64,000 nucleotides of DNA. Source: Holothuria scabra. Taxonomy: Eukaryota > Echinodermata > Holothuroidea > Aspidochirotida > Holothuriidae. The stretch is taken from NCBI GenBank assembly GCA_037179385.1, contig CM074180.1, positions 30,857,455-30,921,454 of the forward strand, given 5' to 3'. Each line of letters begins with the position of its first letter. Positions within the stretch are counted from its first letter, which is position 1. Made by a program: the position numbers and the translations under genes. A model generated the notes under the pieces. It ran no database searches, was not told the DNA's origin, and worked only from the letters and a program-made list of their open reading frames with translations. Shown here piece after piece: positions 20,253-30,429 of this stretch.

Positions 20253-21409
20253 AGGCTAACGTGAGGTTTAACGTAACTTACTGTACTGTACGATAGGCTG
20301 TGTGCCTAACTTTAGGCCTACTCTTCTTCTTTCTGATACTCCAATGCGCCCAGACAAGGCATTCAATGGCGGATAGTTGGTGTAACATGGTTGTATGAAA
20401 GTGTCGCGCATTCCAGCACTATTTTGTAAACATCAAAGTCAATTCACCCTTTTAGTCCCAAAACTTTTAACCTTGCCAAACTATCATTCCTTTGCTTTAT
20501 TTTGATGTGGCACATGTTTTAGGCCCAGGGCCTAGTTAGAAATTAAAGAAGTAATGGCAGATTGAAGGTGGGCTCTATTGTCACAACTTCTTGTTGTTTT
20601 ATGTCCCTAAGTTTCGGGCACCATAAATTTTAGTGATGGCATCCATTGTGGGAGTAAAACTTGGATCTACATTTGTCAGGTGTTGCCAAAAATTGTGTTT
20701 TGGCAATTTCTTAGTCTTTGAATTAGTTAAAACTGATGCAAACTGGGTTTTTGTTGATGAAGTTGATGACTGTTTTCCATTCATTTTAAGCTAAAGGCCT
20801 GGTGAAATTTGTCTTCGTTTAAATATAGCCAAAATAGCACCAAGTAGCAGTGAAAACAGTATTAGGCCTAGGCCTAAACATCGTTTATGCCCCAGAAAAA
20901 ATTTATCAACATCAGTATTATTTTAAAGACCGGATAAATGATTGGAATGTACAGCATGTTGGTTGCACCTGGTAAAACTACCTCAAATTTTAAGACAAAT
21001 GCTTTTGACCCCTTGCCATAGTAGCTAGAAAAAGACACTACATCACTCTGCTTTGCAAAACTGATACATGTACACATGCACAATATGTAAATAAACAGAC
21101 CACCAAAGTTTCCCGTCGCTATAACATCGTGTGACCAAGAAAACAACAGATTTGTGACACTCACTGCTTCCACAGCTTTCCCAAAAATATTTTAGCAGAA
21201 AATGAGGTAATTATTTCAATTTTTATTGAATTAATGTTTAACCATCAAATGGCTAGGCTTTTGTGTTTCTATTGTGATATAGTGAAACTTGTACAGTATG
21301 GTATCCTATTTCTGTGGTGCGCAGTATTTACCGTCATTGACTATACATGGCAGGTTTATTGATGTTGAAACCAGTTGTTTATTGCCCTCTCTTGGTGGTC
21401 TCATTTTCC
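20253..21409. other. Intron sequence, no recognised element
   Basis: AT-rich sequence with several AGGCCTAGGCC-type motifs (e.g. 20229, 20868). Minus-strand ORFs at 20599-20784 and 20874-21173 show no family resemblance. I see no repeat boundary here. Confidence 0.5.
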
Positions 21410-22330
21410 AGTTGGGCTATGTCTGGGGGGAGCTTGTTCCAACTGGATATAGTTCTAGGAAAGTATGAATTGCCAAATGCACCAACACTACAGAGAATAT
21501 TTTAAAAGACTGTGAATATGTCCTAGTGCGACTGGAATGGGGGACAAAAATTTTCTGAGTAGGGACGGCCAATTTGTTATGTATGATCTTGTGACAAGTG
21601 GAGAGGTCAGTAATATCACATCTACATTCAAGAGTGGGCCAATTTAGAGAAGACATGATATGAGTAATACTTTGAGTTCTCTTGAAGCATCCAGTGACAA
21701 ACCTACCTGCCCTAGTTTGGATATTTTCAAGTTTCTTTTTCCCTGCACATGGTAGTTTGAGGAGGCATACTCAAGTTGAGGGGGTACATAAATGAAGTAG
21801 GCCTTTTCTTTAACATGGGAAGGACAGCCATATAAGTTACAGGAAAAGACCTAGTTGCTATAGCAACTACATTATTGATATGAGAGATCCAAGAAAGCTT
21901 GGAGTCCAAGGTAACTCCAAGATAACAGACTCAAGATTTTGCCCTACCAGTTGATAGGTATATTTAAGGGGTTTTGTTTTCAAGGTAGTGGAAGGTACAT
22001 AACATTTATTTGGATTGAATTCCATACAACAGTCATTTGACCACTTATGTAGGGAATCACGGTAAGATTGTAGAATATTTTAGTCGAGGGGAGATTTCAT
22101 CTGCTGATAAAGAACAGCATCGTCTGGAATCTGCAAAGAGCCTCTGGGAGGCAACAACATCTGGGAGGTCATTTATGAAGCATAAAAAGAACAGGGGTCC
22201 AAGGACAGTACCCTGTGGAACTTCAGAGCTGACCAGGCTTTTGTTGGAGGTCTTGCCCATCAATTAAAATACACTGGTTATGATTCTGGAGATAAGACTT
22301 AACCCAGTTTAGGTTATAGCCCCTCAGTCC
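21410..22330 (-). pseudogene. Antisense non-LTR reverse transcriptase remnant
   Basis: On the minus strand, 22263-22057 reads SEVPQGTVLGPLFFLCFINDLPD and then a damaged catalytic block (LFAD, without the second D in frame). 21909-21727 contains TLDSKLSWISHINNV, the usual motif after the RT palm. 21656-21417 continues with a NWPTLECR...LSTCHKIIHNKL block, typical of the C-terminal region of L2/CR1-like elements. The order is correct but the frames change and stops intervene, so it is a dead copy. It lies antisense to the phosphorylase gene. It is a different clade or branch from the fragment at 4613-5390. Confidence 0.75.
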
Positions 22331-22820
22331 ATAAAAACTCAGTTTGTAATTTAAAAGATGCTTGTGAGCCTAGCCTACTCAGTTAGTAAGCTAGTAGGCT
22401 GGACTACTCGAGTCTCGGTAATCAGTGAACTAGCGATGAGGTTACTGTTAGGTAATTCTGTTGGCTATAAGTGGGACATCTGTATTGGAGACAATAATGT
22501 GAGAGAAGTCAAAGGGTAGAGAGCGTTCTCTGCCCCAACCCCACTCTGAAAATGTGGATTTTACCAAACAGTACCAATTCTCCAAACTTTCTGGATTAAG
22601 CCCCTCCCACAATTGTCTGAAATTCACCCTCAGCCAAACTCAATCTCAGCTTATTGCCTCAGGGTGAGTATAGAAAAGCTCAATGTGTATAATCAAAACA
22701 CTCTCAGAACAGTTTATGCTGTGTAATATAAGCTTTGGTACTCTGCATTTTTGAATTAGTAGTCAATCGAAAAGCTGAGCCATTGGAGAGTTTCTGTTAC
22801 CTTATATAGAAAGTTATCAT
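22331..22820 (-). repeat. Copy of the CTCTCACCCCAAAC MITE family
   Basis: 22555-22800 is the reverse complement of much of the TTAA-flanked MITE at 41552-41847, sharing AAGCCCCTCCCACAATTGTC. A right-end-like piece of the same family occurs at about 23413-23458. The remaining bases (22331-22554) show nothing recognised. Confidence 0.55.
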
Positions 22821-23393
22821 GAGTCGATCACTATCATGAGTTGAATACCTTCCAAAGGCCAACGCAGCTTGTAAGTGTAATGTTATTGCAATGCTGGAAA
22901 AACCTGTGATGCATATTCTTCAGACAACATCAAAACCAATGATTTGCCACATATTTTTGATGTTTAAAGCAGATTTTGTCTTGGTGAAATTTTCAAGTTT
23001 TGCCAAAACTACAAATCAGAAATTTACAAAAATTCCTAAAAATGATAATGAAAATGTCTTTTGTGAAGTTCTAAATAAAAATTCTGATAGAAAGGAGATT
23101 ATTCATTATCATTATTTGAAAAACTCTCCTTAAATGTGGTAATTTGTGTGATTTTATTTGTTTGTTTTATAAAGTGATTGACTCAAGATAACTTCATAAG
23201 CATTGCCACTTGTACTGCCACCTACATTTCAATATGCATTTTCTACAGATTTCTCAATCAAAACAACATCAAAATATACAGTAGCACAAACAGGAAGACA
23301 TATATTACAAAATATTACCGTCAAGTTTCATTGATTTTTAAATGTTTTCATTTTGTTATGGTTATGAAATTTGTTACAGTAAGTGATCGACTC
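22821..23393 (+). mobile_element. MITE with GAGTCGATCA ends, copy 1
   Basis: It starts GAGTCGATCA and ends TGATCGACTC, a 10-bp perfect terminal inverted repeat, 573 bp. It is homologous to the reverse complement of copy 2 over about 400 bp, sharing for example CCTGTGATGCATATTC and GTTTTGCCAAAAC-like blocks, plus about 170 bp extra near its right end. No coding capacity is recognised. The superfamily is unknown. Confidence 0.65.
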
Positions 23394-23540
23394 ATTGATA
23401 AGTCCACTAGCTCAGTATACTAGAAGTTTAGTTTGGGGTGAGAGGATTGGCCCTTTAATACTAATGGGCCTAGGCCTAATGTTAGGCCGGAGTTACTTCA
23501 AAATACTTTGGCTAATTTTATAGTAAACTATGCTAAGCAT

Positions 23541-23946
23541 GAGTCGATCAATTAACAAAGCAATGCTTATTAAGTAATCTTGATTCAATAACTTCATGAA
23601 ACAAACAAGTAAAATCCCATAAATGACCACATTTAAAAGGAGTTTTTCTAATAATGATACCAAACAATCTCTTCTGTCAGAATTCCTATTTAGAACTTCA
23701 TAAAAGATATTCTCATCATCATTTTTAGTAATTTTTGCAAATTATTTCTGGTTCATAGTTTTGCCAAAACGTGAGAATCGGGCCATGACAAACATTTTTG
23801 ATTTATACACCAAGAATAAAAGATGACAAATTATTGGTTTTGATGTTTTTTGATGAATATGCATCACAGGTTATTCTAACATTGCAATCGCATCGCACTT
23901 ACAGTAATTACACGCTGGACTGGCGTTAAAAGGTGGTGATCGACTC
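23541..23946 (-). mobile_element. MITE with GAGTCGATCA ends, copy 2 (inverted)
   Basis: 406 bp with the same 10-bp terminal inverted repeats. It lies in opposite orientation to copy 1, about 150 bp away, so the pair forms a long inverted repeat with arms of roughly 400 bp at moderate identity. Confidence 0.65.
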
Positions 23947-24358
23947 TCGATTGTGTTTGACTCATGATTTCTTACTATATTATTTAAGAGTAGAGTCCCA
24001 GTCCCAGTGGCTGTATATGATTCACCTTTGCACTTCTTAAATCCATTAGACAGATAAAAATACTCTGATCCCCACAAAAATTAATAGACTTCTCTCTCTC
24101 TAAAATATAGGGCATCTATATATCAAGTTTGAAAACTGTCAGGTATTTCTATCTTGATATATTGTATTAAAGAGGAAGGCATCACAAACCCCCACACATA
24201 CACATACACACACACATACACACACACACACACACTCACACACACTCACACACACCCATACAACACTCTTCATCGTGACTACATTGGTTTCTATTATCAT
24301 CGCATGTTATTATTATCACAAGCCCAAAGAGAGAAAGTAGTTGTCTGACACACTTTTT
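23947..24358. repeat. Intron stretch with CA microsatellite
   Basis: A (CA)n-type tract lies at about 24195-24258, with ACACAT and ACTC interruptions. The rest shows nothing recognised. Confidence 0.7.
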
Positions 24359-26883
24359 GATTCCTTGCCGAAGGCAGGCAAGGAATCTATGCGATGGTGA
24401 TGTCGTGTGTGTGTGTGTGTACGTGTGTGTGCGTATGTGATGCCCACTTTTAAACACGATATCTCAAGAAGGGTATTTCCGAGGGATCTCAAACTTGGTA
24501 TGTAGGTTGCTCTTAATGAGTAGATGATCCCTAATGTTTTTGGTGGAGGTCAAAGTTCGTTTGAGGTCACCAGGGGTCAAATGGTACATACCTTGGAAAT
24601 AGCTCGTAAACATGATATCTCCAGAAGGAAAAATGTGAGTGATCTCATACTTACCATGTGGATTGCCCATATTGAGTAGATGATCCCTATTGTTTTTGGT
24701 GGAGGTCAAACATCATTTGGGGTCACCAGAGGTAAAAAGGTCAAAACCTTGTAAACACTGTATCTCAAGAAGGGTAACTGTGAGGGCTCTTATACATAGC
24801 ATGTGGATTGTCCATGTTAAGTAGATGATCCCTATTATTTTTGGTAAAGGTCAAAGGTCATCTGGGGTCACCAGAGATCAAAACATCAAAATATTGTAAA
24901 CAGTATATCTCAAGAAGGGTAACTGTGAGGGATCTCATACTTAGCATGTGGATTTTCCATATTGAGTAGATGATCCCTATTGTTTTTACTGGAGGTCAAA
25001 GGTCATTTAGGGTCATCAGAGGTTAAACCTTGCGCATACTTTATCTCAAAAAGGGTAACTGTTTAGGTTTATATTCATTAACAAGTGCATAGGGTTAAGA
25101 GTTTTGAATGGCATGGGTTATGTAAGATGCAAATCCACTTCATTATGTAAATGATCAAGTTGGGTAATTTCAAAATATGTACTGAAGTAATTTCACTGTA
25201 TTAAGGATGTCTAAAGTGCATAAAATTGCATTTGGTGCAGTGTTTATGTGGATTTTAGTTTGAAGTTTTGCCCTATAACATTTAGTGCCAGCATTAATAC
25301 GCATAAGAGTAAGTGGGTAGAACAAAATCTAAAAAAAGTTAAAAAGGAAAAAACTGTTCGTCAGGCCGACATGTTCGTTAATTTATCTTTGTCATAGGTA
25401 TGCTGATTTTGCCATAAGTATCTCGGCCTATAGATTTTCATGAAATATATTCCCTACTCTTAAGTGGAAGTTTCTAGCAGAGTCTGGAACATGCGAGTTA
25501 AACAAAGGCTGTGTGAGGGTTATTTGAGTACGTAGTCTGAACATGTTGGAGAAAGCTTCCATTCCCACAAAGCAGGGGAATTGTTCAGTGGGGAACTTCA
25601 TAAGTGTTAACATTGAACAGATCAGGTGCTCTGTATGATGCCCAAATTTCTTTTAGAGCATAAAGACATTGTTTCTTCCATAACTCTAAAGAAAAAATGA
25701 AGATAACATTAAATGTAGTATCAAAGATTGTTAAAAGTTACAGACAAACCTTGTGCCACTGTCCTCATAAGGACATGTAAGTGGGAACCAGATAATTAAA
25801 TACACCATGGGTAATTAGTTTTATAAAAAGAACTAAATAACTGATCATTTGGATCAAATACCCTTGAGCATGCTTGAACTGAGATTGTCTAATTGAATGA
25901 ATCAAATTGTAACTGACCCACCAGAGTCTGAAAATTGCTGGTCACTGTTATCTTACCTAATTTATCACATTTGACTGCCACAGTGTCCTGAGGGGTTTTC
26001 TCATTGAATCATACAGCTCAATGGATTTAACCATTTCCTACCTGTCTGACACTTATTTAGCCCTCTCAGTAAGGCTTGTTTTTCAGAAAGTACTGTAGTT
26101 CATGTAATCAAAACAAGCATAGTAGTATCTACTGTGTATCAAACAAAGGACACTTGACTTGTACTCTGACAATCTAAGGCAAATACAAATCTTGTTAATT
26201 TCTGGATTAATAGGGTTCCCATTTTTTGTTAATTTTCAAGGACGTCATAGTTGTTGGGAAGGGCATTACACCAAAAAACAAATACAAAAGGATCACCACT
26301 AATAGCCAAGGTTACACCTTTCTGTTGAGATGTCTTTACTGTATGTTCCAATTTATGGATGACTGTTAGGATTAGGGCTTGTTCTAATACTAACCTCAAT
26401 GCAGTCAACTTTTTGGATCATAGAAACATCATTATAGAGAGCCATCCTCAGTACCCAAAATTTTGATGTAAAGGAGCATGTTTTAAAAATATCTCTTTAT
26501 CAAGTTAATAGACAACTTAGTTTACCAGCATCATAACTGCGTGGGAGATTTCTCTTTTTTGTGGAGGTCAAAGGTTGGGGTCACAAAAGAGCAAAACCTT
26601 GTAGACATGACATTTTTATGTGGTTGTTGAATTGTGGAGGGATCTCATACTCAGTTTGTGAATTGCTCATATTTAGCATGTTAATGGTCTTTTTAGGTAG
26701 TTGCTCCCTTTTGTTTTAAGTGAGGGTGAAAGGTCATTTTGGGTTACATGATCTCAAAAGGTTTTGACCTTACTAGTATACCTCAGTATTTGTGAGGGAT
26801 CTCATGCTTGTCATGTCGGTGTCCATGTTCATTATTACAATATATCATATGGCAAGGAATCACTAAGCCTTTTGGCTTTCTAG
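24359..26883 (+). mobile_element. Helitron-like composite element, copy A
   Basis: The left side is a perfect 11-bp hairpin, GATTCCTTGCC/GGCAAGGAATC (24359-24387), followed by a (TG)n tract (about 24403-24433) and then four units of a ~145-bp satellite (24440-25050). About 1.8 kb of other sequence with degenerate unit remnants follows (26540-26830). The right end repeats GGCAAGGAATC (26851-26861), then a hairpin AAGCC-TTTT-GGCTT, one T, and CTAG (26880-26883) followed by T. A hairpin just before a CTRR end followed by T is the Helitron 3' signature. Microsatellite plus central tandem units is known in non-autonomous Helitron/Helentron families. No Rep/helicase is seen. The left boundary is less certain. 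Confidence 0.5.
24440..25050 (+). repeat. Four 145-bp satellite units (array A)
   Basis: The units share ACACGATATCTCAAGAAGGG, GTAGATGATCCCTAT, GTTTTTGGTGGAGGTCAAA and GGGGTCACCAG. The DR1 motif AGGTCAAAGGTCA is perfect at 24848-24860 and 24993-25005 and degenerate in the first two units. ORFs across it are by-products. Confidence 0.85.
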
Positions 26884-27316
26884 TTACTTGTCACAGACCA
26901 TCCAATGACCGTTAACTTTCAGCCCTGCAGTGGCTGTTTTTCATAAAATGTTTGTGTCATTTGTTTACCTTTGCATATGAATTATTCCAAGTCCACTGCA
27001 CCTCTGTCCTGACAGGGAGTCACAGTAGTAGTCCCAGTGGCTGCTAAAAAAATGTTTTGATTTTTATCTGTGCATAAATTATTCCAGGTCCACTGCTCCT
27101 CTGTTCTACCTTTGCAGTCGTAGTATCAGCCGCAGTGGTGGTTATCAAATGATATTTGATTTTTCAGGCCTGGAGTCATAGTAACATTCCATGCTGACTA
27201 CATCTACAACTCCAGGAGTCTCAGTGAATTTTGATTTGGGGCAGGGTATTCTGCTGATGTACCCCACCCCTAGGCCTACTGTTTTTTAAAGCCCAAACTG
27301 GCTGTGTGGTCTCGGC
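26884..27316. other. Intron stretch, nothing recognised
   Basis: Simple AT-rich intron sequence with two loosely similar stretches around 26990-27060 and 27065-27150 (TCCACTGC then CCTCTGT). It ends in GTCTCGGC, the target duplication of the next element. Confidence 0.5.
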
Positions 27317-27885
27317 CAGGCTTGGGGTAATCGTAATCGATTGCAATCGATTACACATTCTGAAGTAGTTTAATCGCAATCAATTACTTTTGTGAAAATC
27401 GCAAAGTAATTGCAATTGTAATCGATTACAATGGCAAAGTAATCGCAATCATGGTTTCATTTCTGATTACATTGGAGTTGAATTGAACAAAGAAGTAAAG
27501 TTACTAAACAATTTTTTCAGTGCTTGGTTCTTCTGTTGGAATGACAAAATTAAATTACCCCTCTGTCATGGTTTTTCCAGCTTAAAATGAGTGTGAAGTG
27601 CATGGGTTCAATAATCTCTACTTTGGGAGGATTTGGTTCTGTCCGGGCTTATCTAGAGCAATGGCCATGGCCTTTTTCCAGTTGTGGGCACTGGATTGTT
27701 TGGCCTACTACATTGTTTTTGTGGAAAGAAAATGTAATCACGATTGCAATCGTGGTTACATTGCAATTTAATTGCAGTCGTAATCAATTACTTTCAATTT
27801 TAGCTGTAATCATAATCGCAATCGTAAAATATGAAGTGATTGCAATTGTAATCGATTACATTGAGATGTAATCACCCCAAGCCTG
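27317..27885. mobile_element. hAT MITE with perfect 8-bp TSD
   Basis: The ends CAGGCTTGGGGT and ACCCCAAGCCTG form 12-bp perfect inverted repeats. The element is flanked by GTCTCGGC at 27309-27316 and 27886-27893, an exact 8-bp duplication. 569 bp. The inner ends are built from TAATCG/CGATTA words; 27333-27354 is a perfect 22-bp palindrome whose half is GTAATCGATTG. The 94-codon ORF at 27587-27871 lies wholly inside and looks non-genic. Confidence 0.9.
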
Positions 27886-27893
27886 GTCTCGGC

Positions 27894-28733
27894 CACCTTA
27901 GCAGTCAGTCAGTGCCTGCTGTATGCTCCACAAAATACCCTCCGAATACAAGGCACATAGGCTCAGCATAGGGCTATTGGACAAATAGGCTGATATTGGT
28001 AGAACTTTCACAGATTTCACAGTAGTTTGATCAATCATGACACCATGACCAACAAGCACAAAAATATAGGAGGCCTAGTCTAATAAGAGAATAGAGGGTG
28101 CATTGAAGGTTATTTCTTCACATGGACTGAATGCGCAGATGCTCAGTGGAAGGCTGGAAAGTTGATGGTAAAATGGCTCTAGACCTAGTCTTTTATGAAA
28201 AGGACCAGAAATTATGTGGAATCCACGGTTAATCTTTCTTTGAGTGGATGCATGGGAGCTTCAATGTGGAGACAAGAAAAGGGTGGCCTTGCAAGTATGA
28301 CTGCATTTTTGGGGGACACATTGTTGGTCTGATACTGTATGTTTGTATGATGAAAAATCATTTTCTAAGTCTTTCTAAGCAATGTGGATGTGCTGATACT
28401 TGGATTTGCATCATATAATTAGTAGGCTATCAAGTTACAGCACCAAGTTTGATTTGAGAATGAGTCACATTTATCCACAAGTTTATTCTGGAGTGGATGT
28501 GTGGATGCTTTTATGTGGAGTCAGAGTCCAGCCAAGATAAACAGTGTCACATCACATTCACGCATCCAGATACTAAGTGGCACATGGCCAAGAGTGGCCT
28601 TGCATTCTATAATTGTACCCAAAAATATATTCAACCATCCTTTTGATACTATCCTTTTGACAACTTTCTGCACATTGAACAATGATTCTAGATGGAAATT
28701 CAACAAAAAGCAGGTTGTGAATTTTGAGGTGTA
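27894..28733. other. Intron stretch, nothing recognised
   Basis: Unique-looking AT-rich intron sequence with no clear repeat boundary and no gene-like ORF. Confidence 0.4.
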
Positions 28734-29486
28734 CAGGGTTCTCACTAACCGGAGCTCCCGGGTCCCTGATGCTTGAGTTCGACTCAAGACCCTTGAAACA
28801 AAATCCTGTGCGTCCCAAGGAAGAACGGGATTTGCTTGCAAAATGCATGTAAAATTTTGGCAAGGAGGCATAGAAAGTTTTGTGTTGAAAAGTTCACATG
28901 CACCCATTGCCTTGAAATGTTCATTGTCAATGTCACTTCACAAAGCCCGTTTAGGAAATCTACCTACCGAAGTTTCTTATCACTGCAGTTCGTATTCGAC
29001 TCATCCAGAAAACTTTCTCCGACTAGACCAATATTAATAATGTGGCCCAGTTGTGCGATATCGCAGGTGCTAAGTACGTACTAGATCATCCGCCGCGCTG
29101 GTGTCCAGCTTAGTCAGAGTAACATCACTTGTCAATGCCAGACCAGTTTTACTCAGCAGCGTGTTGCAAATATCACAGCAGAACATCTGAATGAAAATTG
29201 CAGAGCGTCACTTATTTTTTGCCTAGAGTGATTTATGGCGCAAGCAGGGAACTTTCATCCATATTCAGTCTACAGTCTTGTCATCAATACACGCTCTTGT
29301 AGTTGTTTTGGCAGGTGAAGTTTGGGTGCCAATTGTGCAGTCTACACTTCTAGCATTTGGAATAAGGGCCAAACGAAGTGGGACTCTTCCAAAAATATGG
29401 GACCCTCAGAAATTTGATGGGACTCATGGAAAAAAAAAGTTGAGGGTTCAGGGACTCTTGGGTTTGACGGCCTAATGAGAACACTG
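28734..29486. mobile_element. Candidate hAT-like MITE without clear TSD
   Basis: The left end CAGGGTTCTCACTAACCGG and the right end, on the opposite strand CAGTGTTCTCATTAGGCCG, are imperfect inverted repeats about 750 bp apart. The flanks do not give a convincing 8-bp match, so this is an old copy or the ends are misplaced. ORFs inside (28521-28907 on minus, 28836-29084 on plus) have no recognised domain. Confidence 0.45.
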
Positions 29487-30299
29487 GGGTACGAGTACTT
29501 TTGCACACCATCACTCACTTAAAATGACTGTGAGGAATGTGATTTTTTTGCACACCTTGATGAAGATTTAGATCCCATGTAAATGTATTGGAGGTAAAAA
29601 ACAGCACACCTACCAAATTTCTTTATTTTTATAGAAGTGTGATTTGTAGCGCACTTGAAAGATCTAAAACTCAAGGCCTGGAAAATGATTCAGATTTCAA
29701 ATTTCTCTTGTGCTGCTGAGCCTACGCCATTCATTAGTCAAAATCAGCACCATATCCAGTAACTGTATGTACTTTACATGAAGGTATTTCCTGATTTTAT
29801 CAAATGAGTTTCTTCTGGCTCCCAGCCATTATCCCTGAGAATAAATATATAGTCAGGAAATAATGCAATATGTATATAATTTTAGCAGAAATAGTTATCA
29901 TTCTATCCAATGTTTTTTTTAGAATGTTCCACAAAAAAATTGATGGAAGTGATCAAAAAATGTTGAAAATGATCAAAAAAATTAGTGGAAATATCACTTA
30001 CATCCCACGATCCTTTTGGGCTTCTGCTTCACAATCAGTCTGGACTGGGTACGCAGCTATAGGTGCATTAAAATATTGTGAAGGTACTTGCTTACCAAAG
30101 ATAATGTATTTATCCATTTTTGGAAGAATTGCTCAGTCCCTACTGCACTTTGGGTTTATTTTCTTAGTTCTTACAACCTGTGGATTTCAGCTACTGCATG
30201 CAGCTGCCTTTAAATGTTAAAACATTTAAATGGTTCAAGTCATTATTATTTACATTTCATTTTAAGAAGTTACTGCAACCAGTTTTTGGTTTCGATGAT
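29487..30299. other. Intron stretch, nothing recognised
   Basis: AT-rich sequence without a recognised gene or repeat, apart from short A-runs around 29935-29980. Confidence 0.4.
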
Positions 30300-30326
30300 A
30301 AGAGAAACCTATGCAATCATGATGGC

Positions 30327-30418
30327 GTGTGTATGTATGTGTGTATGTGTGTGTGTGTGTGTATGTATGTGTGTGTGTATGTGTGTATGTGTGTATGTGT
30401 GTGTGTGTGTGTGTTTGT
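30327..30418 (+). repeat. (TG)n / (TATG)n microsatellite
   Basis: Alternating TGTG and TATG blocks precede the satellite array. Translated ORFs through it give Cys/Val/Met runs and are not genes. Confidence 0.95.
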
Positions 30419-30429
30419 GACACTTTGCT

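Noticed and set aside
20599..20784. 61-codon minus-strand ORF near exon 1
   Set aside because: No family resemblance, and short enough to be chance.
28521..28907. 128-codon minus-strand ORF
   Set aside because: No recognisable family, and it overlaps a candidate MITE end.
24195..30420. CRISPR-like repeat array
   Set aside because: The repeats are satellites and microsatellites of a eukaryotic intron with no constant repeat/unique spacer pattern.
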